A stretch of DNA of 64,000 nucleotides. Origin: Caprella mutica (Eukaryota; Arthropoda; Malacostraca; Amphipoda; Caprellidae). The position numbers and the translations under genes are program-made. The stretch is from positions 124,001-188,000 of the forward strand of contig CANNZV010000852.1 of the NCBI GenBank assembly GCA_947561585.1. Direction: 5' to 3'. A model generated the notes under the pieces. It searched no databases. It saw only the letters and a program-made list of their open reading frames with translations, and was not told where the DNA came from. This document shows, one piece after another, positions 12,911 through 24,737 of the stretch; within the stretch, counting starts at the first letter, position 1, and each line of letters begins with the position of its first letter.

Positions 12911-13306
12911 AATCTAACTCATAGAAAATGAAATATTTAAATAAGTAGTGACGATAATATAATAACGTGAGTCATTCCCCACTCTAATTGTCATTTGTAA
13001 TAAAAGCAGGGCTTGTCTGTATTTTCAAAAATGGTGAAATATATCACTGGTTGAGTTTGAAGGTCCCCTCCAAGCAATTTTTGTTGCACATATTGCTTAA
13101 ATCAACGAGGCTAATGCTGCTTATCATTTTACTGCAAACCCCATCAAAATTGATATCATATTTTTAATTTTACACCCTTTTAAAGATTTTTATAATCAAA
13201 ACCCTACCTACAATACCTATTTTACTTCCGAAGAATAATGTTCACATTTTGTTTTGATTTCCAACTAGGTATTAGGTATAATAAATCCATTTATTATTCG
13301 TGTAAA

Positions 13307-13660
13307 GGTATAACCAATTAGATATTAAACTACAATAAGATACATTACACCCGAAAATTTCTGTTTTAAAAACTGTCCTCTGGATTTGAAAGCGGGAACT
13401 ATAAAGCAACGACAACATTTTGTGTTGATCATCTCTTTTTTTTCTATTTAATTTAGCTTTATCTATTCCACCGATGTAAAGCTTATTTTCCAGTAAAATA
13501 TTCTTCATTTATGAATGAAATACAAGCTAAAATATTATTAAATTATACCAAATGTTGTCATTGCTTTAGTTCCCGCTTTCAAATCCAGATGGCGCTTTTT
13601 AAAACAGAAAATGTCGAGAGTAGTGTATCTTACTGTAGTTTAATATTTATTATATAACAT
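13307..13660. mobile_element. Fold-back element with ~100-bp inverted repeats
   Basis: Left arm (about 13318-13420) and right arm (about 13550-13655) are inverted copies with shared words such as GATTTGAAAGCGGGAACT, TTCTGTTTTAAAAA and AATATTAAACTAC. The centre is AT-rich and noncoding. The open frame on its minus strand is repeat sequence. Confidence 0.75.
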
Positions 13661-13664
13661 TGGA

Positions 13665-13937
13665 TAAACTTACTATAGAAACGTTTACATACTTCAGGAA
13701 ACAATTAATATCTTAAACTAAGTTTAAAAACGTATTGTTTGTTTATAAAATCTAAATTTGAAATCTTAGCGTCAGGTTATTTTATTTGCTCAATTGTTGC
13801 TCACAGAGTATTAAAAACATCGAAAGAAAATAATAAATTATATACTGAACCGAATTGTATGCGGTTTGCGGAATAACGATCGTAGACCTTAGTTCAATAA
13901 TATTATGTAATAAACTCATTTTTTTCCCTGGAGCCTG
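13665..13937. repeat. ~290-bp repeat, copy 2 (interrupted)
   Basis: Matches 12625-12900 and breaks off at GGAGCCTG, where the CCCAGCAAAC element begins. The remainder of the repeat (TGGAGAGGAC) resumes at 16188. Confidence 0.6.
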
Positions 13938-16187
13938 CCCAGCAAACATGTCCGAATCTATTCGATATCGGGCTGTGTCTAATTCGTTGCGCTGGTAGCG
14001 CATGCAGGTAATAGATATGAAATACACTTAAGTTAGATATCTAACTGAATGTATCTAAATTATTTGACTGTTTAGAAATCTAATTTGTTTCTACCATCAG
14101 TATCCAAAAATCTTCACTCTAGCTAGTCCGCATCGTTTATTTTCTAATCAGAAATCGTTTAATGCATATAGAAACAACACCAGTAAATAGATATCTATTA
14201 TATTATTGAATTCCGTTTTAGAATAGATATCTATTATATTATTGAATTCCGTTTTAGAATAGATATCTAAATTTTCGAATAATTTATGATCAATTCCGAT
14301 ATCTACCTAAATGAATCGAAACAACATCAGTAATTAGATATATATTATATTACAGAATTCCGTTTTAGAATAGATACCTAAAATTTCATTCCATTTATGA
14401 TCAGGATAGTGTTGCATCGCCAACCGAAAAGGTATTTGAAAGATCAGATTTTTCTTTATCGTTACTATTTAGAAACAATAAGTGAAATATAGTTGCATCA
14501 TTTAGAAAGAGTACTGAATACTGTATATCGATATCAATATAAATATCGGTATCAGTTAATAAATATTTTTAATTTAGATGTATGTGTATTTGATATCTAT
14601 ATGGTGTCTATTGCATTACTAAAACGCTTTCGTTCATATCTTTTTTTTATTATTTATTTGAGTGTTGCATCTCTAATCTAAAACTGTATCTAAACGATGC
14701 GATGTCTCTTTTTGGTTACTATTTTAGAAATGAAAAATGAAGATTCTATGCGTCATTTAGAAAGAGTTCTGATACAGTATAATGGTATCAACAATCCATC
14801 GAAACAGTTTCCAAATAACTTCAATTTAGATATGTTTTTATATCGCATTTGGTGTCTATTCTATTACTAAAACGCTGTCGTTTATATCTCTTTTTTATTT
14901 ATTTGAGTGTTGCATCGCTAATCTAAAAATGTATCTGAACGATGCAGAAGGATCGATTTGTTTCTTTTTTCTACATTGAAAATGTAGAGCGCGTGGTATC
15001 GTTTATAGAAATATAGGTGACACGACTATGTTTGCTGGGGTGTTTCAGTGTTTGTGACAGTGATGAAAGTTTAAAGTTGTGAATTTATGAAAGGTTTTAA
15101 AATCCATCCATAGACAACTCTCACTCAGTATAGGTTAGTAATAAGCAGATACTTAGATTTCTATAATTCTATAAGCTCAATGAAATATTTTAGGTAGTAG
15201 GGTACTAATTAAGTTCCAAGTTATTTGTTGGTTCTACAATTCCGGACACGTTAGAAAAGAAAGTATTAGAATTATTATTAACTTCTATTCTAATTGGTAT
15301 CATGGATACCAATTGAAAATAAAAGTTAAATAATGATTATTATATACAGAATTTTCTGTGTTCGAAAATATGGAACCGTGCGATAACACTGAACTTACCA
15401 TAAGATGGGACATGTTGAATTTCTGAACCAATTGCTTCTAGTAACCTCTTCTGAATTATAAGTTTTATTTTCTTTTAGTTGCCGTGAAATAATCACGAAA
15501 AACTTGTCTCCATTTTCTATGTCTACGAACAGTAATCATTTCGAGATATATCTCAAAATAATTACCGCTTTTATTAAAGCTAGGCCTGAGTGTACATCAT
15601 TTTTTTTTTTAATTTTTTCCAGATTGGCAGAGTGGTGGCGTTCCAGAGCCCAGAACTGCTTGGCCCACGTTCGATACCCAGACACATTACTTCATTTCTC
15701 CCCATTTATTTGTATGTATAAAATTAATGAAATTGATATGCCCCCAAACGTAAATTGCACATTATGTAACAAAGTAGATGTAGGTAAGAAATACAGTTCG
15801 ATATTTTAACTTTCTTCGGAAAATATATCTTCAATATAGATATATATTTGACATCGAATTTGCTGTCTATTTCGTTACTAAAACGCTTTCGCTTCTATGC
15901 ATCATTTAGAAAGAGTATTGATACAGTATAATGGTATCAACAATCCATCGAAACAGTTTCTAAATATCTTCAAATTAGATATGTTTTTACATCGCATTTG
16001 GTGTCTTTTCCATTACTAAAACGATTTCGTTTATATATCTTTTTTATTTATTTGAGTGTTGCATTGCTAATCTAAAAATATATCTGAACGATACAGAGGT
16101 ATCGATTTGTTTCTTTTTTCTACATTGAAAGTGTAGAGCACGTGGTATCGTTTATAGAAATATAGTTGACACGACTATGTTTGCTGG
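13938..16187. mobile_element. ~2.25 kb element with CCCAGCAAACAT ends and internal repeats
   Basis: Begins CCCAGCAAACATG and ends CATGTTTGCTGGG-like (ACTATGTTTGCTGGG), precisely interrupting a repeat whose intact copy lies at 12625-12910. Inside are a 36-bp tandem duplication (about 14190-14260) and repeats of a ~290-bp unit, at 14755-15041 and 15898-16187, with a more diverged copy at about 14495-14710. The first 290-bp copy also ends in TTTGCTGGG. No transposase frame was recognised. Superfamily unknown. Confidence 0.65.
15625..15690 (+). other. tRNA-like segment, possible SINE head
   Basis: TGGCAGAGTGGTGG resembles a pol III A box, and about 40 nt on CGTTCGATACCC resembles a B box, the spacing seen in tRNA-derived SINEs. 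It sits after a poly-T/poly-pyrimidine tract between the two 290-bp repeats. A proper cloverleaf was not established, so this is tentative. A 101-codon frame overlapping it is probably fortuitous. Confidence 0.3.
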
Positions 16188-17409
16188 GTGGAGAGGACCT
16201 TTAACGCTGGTGGAACTTTCTACAACGGAATTTACCGGCCACGCTTCTTTTAATTCAATAACAAATTTTATCAACTGTTTAACTTAAAGGTCTAGAATGG
16301 TCCAACTTTTGCTATTATTTTTATTTGCCACCACATAGAAAAATGACTTACATATTTTTTTACTGATTTTAAAACCTGTGTTCTTTAAGACGCGTGGACC
16401 GACAGTTGGGCATAGGCATGAGTATGTCCAAAGATGATACGTATATTAGTATGATATCCTTGGTATGACCAGGATACAGTAACATATAGGGTATGGTAAT
16501 CAGCTGATCGAATCTAGTTTGACGTGACCACCGGATGACTGGAAATGGCGACTCTGACAACCTTTTGAAACATGGCAAAACCTACTTAAAATTAATCACT
16601 TCTATATTTAATTTGTTTCTTATCAATTACTAACTAGGCAATGGGTAAAATGTATTTCCATTATTATTTTACTTAAATTCATAGGAACTACAATTGAGCA
16701 GCTAACTAGCACTAATTTAGGCTCCTAGGTAGCATATATTCATGACCCTATTTTATATTGATATGTTAAAGAAATGTACAATAAAAACACACCTGAATTA
16801 TATCTATATATTCAGCTTTGAGGTTCAATCACAATTTCAATTTTCTTTTACACGAAACCATTATAAAATGACTTTAAACTTCTCGATATTAACATGCAAA
16901 TACGAGGAATTATGAGCCGCTCGGTCACAAACAAGGAATGTGTTGTTGTGGTGACGTCAAATTTTTGTGTCGTCTACTAGTTACTATACCTTTTTGGTTC
17001 CTGTACCCTGGGTATGACCGTCTATAGTTCTGTCAGCTGTTCAAAGTGGTCAAATGAGAAGTAAATCATGTAATTACTGCTTCTAATTTTAATGGATAAA
17101 GATGGCGTGCTACATATTTTCTTCAGTTTTTATACCATTTTTTATTATGATGTTTTTTATCTACTCATTTGTTCTCTATGATTTAAATTAAAGAATGTTT
17201 CAGATTATTTGCCATAAAATTTAATATATAGCCTATATAAAAGTGTTTTTTAACTGAAAGAGTTGCCTGGCAACGGAGGCAAATTAGAAACTTATAGTTT
17301 AGGATCATATGATGTTATCTTTTTGCTAGGATTCAACATTGTGTTATATAGTTTGTTAATTAATAAATTTAGTTAATTAATTAGGTAACTCACCTAGTTT
17401 GGTAATTAC
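16188..17409. other. Gene-free interval
   Basis: No coding signal. One CRE-type core (TGACGTCA) at 16952-16959. Confidence 0.45.
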
Positions 17410-18560
17410 GACGGTACACGGAAAACTGCCAGGCGGAAAACTACTAGTCACTTACTGGCAATTTTAGGACTTTAGTAAATAATAACAATTGAATTTGAAA
17501 AAAAAGCCGTTCGCAATTCTTTAAGGAGTTAGGGGGACATTCATTTTCACAGTAGTAACCATATAAATATTGAATTACTTAATATTCCAAGGAAAATAAT
17601 ATTTCAACAAAGCTACTTCATATCAAACACACTGTTAACGAAAGTTCGGTACACATAAGGAAGTTATAATTACCATTTTTAACATATTTGCTAAGTCACA
17701 TACATTTTAAAAATTTGTCAAGTTATGTACATAGTATCTTGTTTTTATTTTCCTATTTACGTCAGCAATAAAGCCTTTGGTTATGAAACAAACGTTAAGC
17801 CCCGTGTATTGATTTTTGATTCCAAGCTAGTTAGATATTCTCACAATAATATCATTATAAATTATACAATAACTTAAGTGAATATTGTTTAATCAACTTA
17901 TATGTATCTTCAATATTTATTACATTTTTAGTCTCCATGTCAATTACACAACTGCTTCATTTTTACAATATTCATTTATATGTAAAAAATATTACTATTT
18001 AATATGCACTCCTATTCGATCGAGAGAAAATTATTGTCAGAGAATTAGGTAGGTATAAATAGCAGTTTAACAATCATAGATGTTCCGGGTTGCAAATTCT
18101 AAATATTTCACAAACATCGATCGGAATTATTTTATAATGAGTATAAACGAATATTAAGCTTGAAGGCTGGTTCAATTCTCAAATTATAAAAAAACTAATT
18201 TGACACTAAACCCTTTATGAACTGATAATGTAAAGATGCGTTGTGTAAACTAGGAAGTTGTACTCTGTCCCTAATACAATTATTTCTTCTCTTAGTAGTT
18301 TCTAAGAAAGGTTTCAGTTTTTAATTTCTGTATTGAATTTGATTTATCTCTGTAATATTTATATAATAATGTATTTAAATTTTTTAAAATAAATTTGTGT
18401 ACATTTAGCTATTATTTTTGTCTTGTATACTAAGTAAAAATGAATGTCCCTTTAACTCTTTAACGAAGGGCGAACGAATTTTTTTTTTAATTCAGATGTT
18501 ATTATTGACTAAAGTAATTAAATTGCAAGTAAGTGACTGGCAGTTTTCCAGACACCATTA
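17410..18560. mobile_element. ~1.15 kb element with ~130-bp inverted repeats
   Basis: Left arm (from about 17417) and right arm (to about 18557) are inverted copies sharing GGAAAACTGCCAG, AGTCACTTACT, GACATTCATTTT and CGTTCGC-containing blocks. The left arm carries a short internal duplication of GGAAAACT. The centre is AT-rich with no open frame of interest. Non-autonomous long-TIR element, superfamily not assigned. Confidence 0.65.
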
Positions 18561-18599
18561 TGACTGATATACCTAATTAAAGATAATTTTATAACCTTT

Positions 18600-18811
18600 A
18601 GTACCAACTACCAATCCCATATTTTAGAGACTGGCAAACTGTAACCTAATTTTAAGCTAAAAAATTCTCCATATATATTACGTTAGCCAATTTTGGCTCA
18701 TCTTTGAAGATTTCAAGCCAAATTAACATGGGAACATAGGAATTAATTCAAAATTTCACGACAATTAGACTTATCTGAGTTTTGACCTTTTGAAATGTAA
18801 GCTATAATTAA
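18600..18811. repeat. Left part of a GAGxCTGGxAAxxTGTAA repeat split by a hAT element
   Basis: Matches the family at 1905-2125 and 31212-31400 (CATTTTTGAAGATTTCAAGCC-type and TGAGTTTTGACCTTTTGAAAT sequence). Its right end appears to continue at 19914-19945, beyond the inserted element. Confidence 0.55.
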
Positions 18812-19913
18812 TATGGGATGTGACATTGTGCATATTGCATTTATGCAGTTCTCTGCATATATTTCAAGAGCATATAATATGCACGTGTGCATATATGCTA
18901 ACCGAGAAATATGCTCTTCTTGGCCAATTTGTAACATGTTTATGTCTAACCTATGCCGTTTTCTTCAGAGACCCCTGCATAGAAAACGATTTTAACTGTG
19001 GATCCAAGTATATTTTATCAAACTAATTATTCAAATTTAAAAAGTTTGTAGGCGGAATATTGAAACTACAAATGTATTAATAAATAGATATGACACTTGG
19101 TATTTAGTAAATATTAATAGTAATTGATAAATAAATGGATACAATTATTTTAGAGAGTTGTTCTACTCGAAAAATTTCAAAACTAATAGCACGTAGGTAC
19201 ATAATTGAAGTAATTAAACACATAACGGTTTAAATTTATCAATTAAAAACTTAGTGTCGCTGCTTAGCTGATGATCCTTTAAAGGGGACCGCTGGTCTAG
19301 CAAGATGGTTTATGATTTTCGAGTCATGACCAAAGTAATGTACGGAAAGTGTTATATGAATGTAGGATAGGTTAGAAAAAACATTTGCTCCTCTTGTTTC
19401 TTGTGATGTAAAACGGGTGTTTTCCCAGTAGAAAACAACATTAGCAGATAATAGAATGAGATTCACTTTTGAAAACCTGAAAAAACATTTAATAAACAAT
19501 GAAACGCAATTCCACTAATTGAAATTGAATGTGTATGTTTGAAATTGACTTACTATTAAAGAAGTCTAAATTTAAAACAGCTTTGCTGTATTTTCTTTTC
19601 AAACGTTAAACATTTTGCAGTAAAAATAAAAACTTGAGATTACACCTTCGTTTTATTGCAAGTTCCATTCAAACTTCCAAGATCAATTACAATCAAAACA
19701 TAACTATATACAGATTAACTTTATTTTAAATTCATTAAGTAACTTTGAGCATAGAATATGCAAACTATATTGAATAATTTCTGGCACATAAAATGCATAT
19801 TTCCAATAAGCATTTTGGTTCAGCATATATGCACATTGGCATATTATATGCAGAAATAGGCATATAATATGCTGCATATCGCGTCAAAAAATAAGCATAT
19901 TGTCACATCCCTA
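18812..19913. mobile_element. hAT-type element, ~1.1 kb, GCATAT-rich ends
   Basis: Ends are TATGGGATGTGACA and its inverted partner TGTCACATCCCTA. Flanks are ATAATTAA and CTAATTAA, an 8-bp duplication with one mismatch. Both subterminal regions are packed with GCATAT/ATATGC words (18835-18920, 19755-19905). Related to the 20393-20923 element by end sequence and subterminal composition. The 82-codon minus frame at 19251-19499 resembles no transposase I recognise. Confidence 0.75.
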
Positions 19914-20392
19914 CTAATTAATTAGCTTCAATGTTCAACCATTTCTATTTTAAATTCATTACTTTTAACAGTTATATGAAAATTAGGGAAACAATTCTCC
20001 AGTCCTATTAATTATGCCTTTGGCAATATTTTCATTCCCTATTAAAACTTTCATCAGAAAATTCTAAATTGGATCAAATTGCAATATGTTTTGAGGCTAT
20101 CATAATTGCTTGTATATATTATGATATAAAATTAATCATCATCAGGTCGGTTTAAATAGCACTATTATATTAATTGCAAATCCATTGGTATAGTTTATTT
20201 TATCATTAATAACTAGAATTTACTTAAAATTGTAAATTATAAAAACAGACGCAGATCAAATTTACAGTTTTTTTAGATTGTCAGGACCACTTCGATCAGC
20301 TGCTAATTTCGGGAATCTGAGCTCATTAACTGTTGAAGGCCTTAATCCATGACAATGGGGCCCATAAAAAATTCAGAATCATAACTCATTAG

Positions 20393-20923
20393 TAGGGTTG
20401 TGACTATATGCATTTCCAAATATGCACTGGGAAATATACTGCATATGCAACAGGTTTTATGCTTTTTGAGAAAACGCATATGTATTTGAGGAAACGCATA
20501 TGTTTTGCAGATAAAACATATGCACTTAAAGATGATGCATATAAGAAAAGGCATATGCATTTGAAACAGAAAGGAAGGCAATATATGCACTTCCAGCTGT
20601 TTATATATGGTGAGAGGTTGAACAAACCCCCTAATTTATTTGTTATATCTATCATTTAGTTTTCCTAATGAATATGATTTTAAATTTTTGTTCGAAAATT
20701 AGAGAATATGGTTAATGTAAATAAAGAATAGGATAATAATAGAAACAGATGGTCAGTATGGCAGTAGGACTTTTCCCCGCATAATAAAATATCGGTAATT
20801 TAGGTTATTTTGATAAAACACAAAATTTATCAATAGAAAACACATTTTATTAACAGAATTTGATTTCCGTAATTATGTGCCCAAATTGTTCGTTCGATTT
20901 TAAGATGCAATGTCACAACCATA
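20393..20923. mobile_element. hAT-type MITE, 531 bp, perfect 8-bp target duplication
   Basis: Ends TAGGGTTGTGAC and GTCACAACCATA are inverted repeats, flanked by perfect direct repeats CTCATTAG at 20385-20392 and 20924-20931. TA(G/T)GG ends and an 8-bp duplication fit hAT. The first 200 bp hold a dense array of GCATATG/TATGCA words, which create several overlapping but meaningless open frames on both strands. Confidence 0.9.
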
Positions 20924-20931
20924 CTCATTAG

Positions 20932-21458
20932 AAATGACAGGAGAAAGAATTTATAAGTTGATCTACATGTAGCTATTTCAAAAATATTGCAAGGTTTCTT
21001 ATTAGTATTGAGATGAATATTGAACAATTATTGTGATACAAATAGAATAAAACATTAAAGATGATTTGGCATGATATGAGGAAAATAACGAGAGTAAATG
21101 CATTAAAACAATATATTCTATATTCTATAAACAATATTTTCTATGTTCTACATCCAAAGTCCAAACCCATAATATATAGCTACAATTGAACTAACTATTC
21201 GTTACATGTTCAAAATTATCTTAGATAAAAATATTGCTAAAACCTAGTCAAATTTTCTTCAATATATAAGTGAAATGGATTACGAAACACTTTAGAGATC
21301 TTGCATATAATTTAAAATGACATTTTTCAACCAAATAACAAATACAAGCAAGTTGAACAGCTATAGATAATGTTTATGCTATCTACAGTGAAAACTAAAT
21401 TAATTTCTACCCTCATTTAAAACAAGGAAGAGTACAGCCGTTCAATAATAGCAACTAA
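20932..21458. other. 3' flank of the minus-strand BTB gene
   Basis: AT-rich, no coding signal. Probably 3' untranslated or intergenic sequence for the minus gene. Confidence 0.4.
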
Positions 21459-21671
21459 CTACTGAAATGATAGACCTGACTGGTGAAAATGATTACGCAT
21501 TTCGTGAGTCTTCAAGCCACTCTTCCTCAGGAATTTAGCGGGACAGAGGGAACATTCGAAGGGTTTCTCCCCACTGTGGATCATGTAGTGCTTTTTGAAA
21601 TCCTTCCTGTACTTAGTGCTCAGAGGACAGAAGGGTGCTTCTCTAGGTCGAGTTGTTCAAAGGGCACAGCA
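21459..21671 (-). pseudogene. Broken zinc-finger unit fused behind the intact finger exon
   Basis: Directly after the stop of the intact finger exon, a second unit starts in another frame with the family lead-in AVPFEQLDLEK, then shifts frame by one base before FCPL. Finger 1 should read C-x2-C but shows FCPLSTKYRKDF, lacking the second cysteine; its KKHYMIHSGEKPF and the second finger (CSLCPAKF..H..H) are otherwise recognisable, running to a TAG at 21461-21459. With a frameshift, a lost zinc ligand and no 3' splice site of the right phase, it is a relic. The lack of an intron between the units suggests a deletion joined two formerly separate exons. Confidence 0.8.
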
Positions 21672-21923
21672 CTATGAATTATGTTTGGAGGACAAGTGTA
21701 TGCGCAGATTGGTCAGTTGAGCGGACCTGAAATTGCAGAATTTACAGGCGTACGGTTTCTCACCACTGTGAATCCTGTAATGTCTCCTTAGCTTTCCTCT
21801 GTTGATGAACTGTTTTCCACAGATAGGGCAGTCATACACGGACATTGTGGGCAGGTTAAGTTCATCAAATGTTGGCAATCCAGGCGATTCAACAGATTCT
21901 ATTACGGGCATGAACTGTTTCAC
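21672..21923 (-). CDS. Minus-strand BTB gene, exon 5: C2H2 finger pair (C-terminus)
   Basis: The 3' splice site TTTCTGCAG is followed in phase 0 by 83 codons and a TAG. Lead-in PTFDELNLP, then finger 1 with C32, C35, H48, H52 and finger 2 with C60, C63, H76, H81, joined by an HSGEKPY linker. It would be the DNA-binding end of the paralogue, about 390 aa in all. It is the only intact finger exon seen for this gene, in contrast to 21 on the plus strand. Confidence 0.9.
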   Translation of the reverse strand: MKQFMPVIESVESPGLPTFDELNLPTMSVYDCPICGKQFINRGKLRRHYRIHSGEKPYACKFCNFRSAQLTNLRIHLSSKHNS

Positions 21924-22571
21924 CTGCAGAAAGTCAAAGTATTCACATTAGCTAAAGAAAATTAAGAAGAGCGTACAGTGAAAAAATCGAACAGATCACA
22001 TCATCATAATTTTGCATGAATGAGTTTTTATATTTTACTCTACTATGAAAATAAATTTCGCCAGTTTTATTCAATTTTTTTCCAAAAGAAAATGCATCTT
22101 TAATTATAGGAGGACTCATCTTTATTTAGTGTTCAAAACAGGTTTTTTCTATTAACAGTCCAATGCAGTTGAATTTTGATGTGATATGTAAAATGAATTC
22201 CAAGAAACTTTTGTTTGTGATGTTTTTTTTCGATAAATGAATAGCTATTAGAGATTTTATTGATTTTATTTTTCAAAATTCAATTTCATTTCTTTCATAA
22301 CTCATTGCTATTGGTCTCATATTTCAGATAATGTTATTGTGAACGATTTAATCTGATCATTTGTTTATATCAGAAATTCCCAAATTACAAAAATTAAAAT
22401 TTTACATTCAGAAGTTGAATAATTCATTTTCAAAGCTCATATACAGCATTTTTAAAAAACAGTTTTTTTTTAAATTTTCACATAATAGAACAATTAGCAG
22501 ATCTAAAGACGGGTCATGACGAACCTCCTTATAAATGCATCACCACTAACAAAAATATAGGCAACACTCAC

Positions 22572-22634
22572 CGCAGGTTGCTGTTGACTGCTACCAGCGG
22601 AGAGAGAAGGTGATCCTTCTCCAGCGTAGTTTCC
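22572..22634 (-). CDS. Minus-strand BTB gene, exon 4 (21 codons)
   Basis: Bounded by CCTTCAG and GTGAGT on the minus strand, phase 0 at both ends. Encodes GNYAGEGSPSLSAGSSQQQP plus A, the counterpart of the plus-strand exon 39501-39563 with the same length. Serine/glutamine-rich linker of unknown role. Confidence 0.9.
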
Positions 22635-23601
22635 CTGAAGGAGGAGAAAAAAAGTTGTCAATTAGCTAAGGAAAGAAAAGTAAGTAAGGGTACCTTAACT
22701 CCGTAATAGCTCAGACTATGCTATAGGCATTACTTGAACTATTCAAAGTTTGAAGATGAATTAAGGGGATAGAACCCTTTCCAGAAGATTTTTCAATTAA
22801 TAATCTGAGAATTTTGTATATAGCTAAATAGAAGAAATGGGTGGTTGGCTTTCCCCCAAATCAGCTCCACATCCCCTTCGGGGTGTGGGAGAGCAGATGC
22901 TTTCCAAGCCAACTCCAAGCCAACCCCACTGTTGGCGCTATTGGCCAGATATCACTCTTGGTCTAATATTTACACATTGTATTCTTTACATAGGTTTCAG
23001 GCAAATAAAATGTTTTTCGGACTTTTTTTTTATCGATTTTTTGGTTTTATTTTTGAATGAGTTTGATCTCATTCACATAAATTCAAATTCACTTTCAATC
23101 ACATAAATAATTTATATTAAAGCGAAACTGCTCTGTATTGTTACAGAGCCATGCATAAAATTCAACAAAATAAATAGCTAAGTGACTTTTTGATGAAGTG
23201 GAAAATTCATATCACTTTCATTCAACAGTAATATATTATAGGAAGTGGAGCTTTCAAAAAATTAGTCTAGATAAAAAGATCCATTATTAAAATTTGAATA
23301 AAAAATTCCATTGGTTACAAGTACCTAAAGTCAGTTGCACAATTACAAATAAATTTGAAAATCCATGGGAATAACAATGATAACAGAGTGCATAGAACTC
23401 TATTTAATTATCAACAGAGAAGACCAGCAATGCTGATTTATAGACAAACAATAACATAATTTACTCATATACAAAAAATCTTAATACAATCAATACCTAC
23501 CTATTGAAAACCAAGAGTATAAGAAGGTATGGATCATACTAGTGACCTAAGTCCTAAGCCAGAGTAATCATAGACTGTAAGCAGTGATTTATCCTCTTTA
23601 C
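22635..23601 (-). other. Intron 3 of the minus-strand BTB gene
   Basis: About 970 bp between a GTAAAG donor and a CCTTCAG acceptor on the minus strand. It holds a small CCACATCCCC-TTC-GGGGTGTGG hairpin near 22870 within a short GGTTGGCTT/AAGCCAACC inverted repeat. No other gene seen. Confidence 0.7.
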
Positions 23602-23760
23602 CATAACAGCAGAAGAATTTGCTAGCAGTTGGTCCATGAAATGTTGTTGGTTGTCAGTTGATGATTCCTCAAATCCATCCATAAGCCTTTGATCTTTGTG
23701 CTCTACATCCTCTGTATCCTCTGGTTCAGATTTTATTATGTCATTGGACTCATCTAGTAA
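23602..23760 (-). CDS. Minus-strand BTB gene, exon 3 (53 codons)
   Basis: Acceptor CTTCAG, donor GTAAAG, phase 0 at both ends. Acidic linker LLDESNDIIKSEPEDTED with FMDQLLANSS near its end. Corresponds to plus exon 38892-39074 (61 codons) but is shorter and clearly diverged, unlike the nearly identical BTB exon. Confidence 0.9.
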
Positions 23761-24022
23761 CTGAAGGGAAAAAAAAATAATTGATTGATAAAATTGGAAA
23801 AGTTAAGGATGTAGATGAATTCATGTCGAGGCATTAAATTATGAATTGAATCTTTTAGGAACATGTACGACTCGCCAGATCTAAGTACAAATTTAAATCA
23901 ATAGTTTTCTAGGAAATATTCAGTTGCATAATTTGAAAAGAAAAATTGTAGTGCAACAGCCTGAGCAGCTTCTAGAAAAGATTTAGCTAATTTCTATTAC
24001 TATTAGAGGATTAATTACTTAC
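23761..24022 (-). other. Intron 2 of the minus-strand BTB gene
   Basis: About 260 bp with a consensus GTAAGT donor directly after an ATG codon and a CTTCAG acceptor. Nothing else seen. Confidence 0.7.
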
Positions 24023-24637
24023 CATTTCAGCAGGTGGATCAACTTCTGCAGTGAGTGTTTCTGGAATCATATCTTGTCCTTCACTTGAAGACATGACTGA
24101 TGTAGAAAGGTGAACATTGTCTCTGCCACTGCTTTCACTGTCTTCTCTGAAGGAGTTATTATTACTACTCGAGCTTTTAAATTTGTTACTAACAGCAGAT
24201 TGTTTTCTCTTTTCTTCACTTCTATTATTGGTGTCCCTACTTATTGGAGTACTTTGACTATTATCTTCTTTCTTTCTTCTCTTAGACTTTGGACTAACAC
24301 TATTATCAACATGACGCTTTTCTCTAATTGGTTTACTATTTGTTGGAGGTTCTTCATCAGGCACAGCCAGTCCTTTGATTCTCAAACACTCGGCTGCTTT
24401 TATCAAACCTAATAACTTTTCTTGTACTACATTCACTTCACCAATATACATATAACTTAATAAGCACTCAAGTTCATCACTTTTAATATCTTTTAGAACA
24501 ATGAATGGATGTTTGCAGTTTGCCTGTCCTGCTTGGGCAAACATTTCTTCAAAGTAGTCACTGCATGATGACAGCACTAGTTTGTGTACGGGGTAAAACT
24601 GACCATCACAAGCCAGTGTGGCATCTGCATAGTTATC
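24023..24637 (-). CDS. Minus-strand BTB gene, exon 2: main BTB/POZ exon (205 codons)
   Basis: Acceptor GTCCCTCAG, donor GTAAGT, phase 0 at both ends, the same 615-nt length as the plus copy. Contains most of the BTB fold: DATLACDGQFYPVHKLVLSS, the CKHPFIVLKD strand and YMYIGEVNV, ending with AAECLRIKGLAVPDEEPP. A basic KSKRRKKED stretch then suggests nuclear import, followed by a serine/asparagine-rich tail. BTB domains dimerise and recruit cofactors. The first ~340 nt differ from the plus copy at only about six positions; the tail differs heavily. The reading frame is intact, so the paralogue looks functional. Confidence 0.95.
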
Positions 24638-24737
24638 CTGAGGGACACGAATGTAAGTCATGAAAGAGATATGAGAAAATTTATATCAATAGAATAAGGA
24701 TGTATCAATATATAGAACAAACAACTACTAGACTCAC

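Noticed and set aside
15504..15809. 101-codon plus-strand frame ending with a CTLC motif
   Set aside because: Overlaps a poly-T tract and tRNA-like segment inside a transposon; no domain or splice context.
20342..20659. Overlapping 82-83-codon frames on both strands
   Set aside because: Produced by the GCATATG-rich array of a hAT MITE; low-complexity translations rich in His, Met and Tyr/Ile.
21483..21677. 64-codon plus-strand frame
   Set aside because: Antisense of the broken finger unit on the minus strand.
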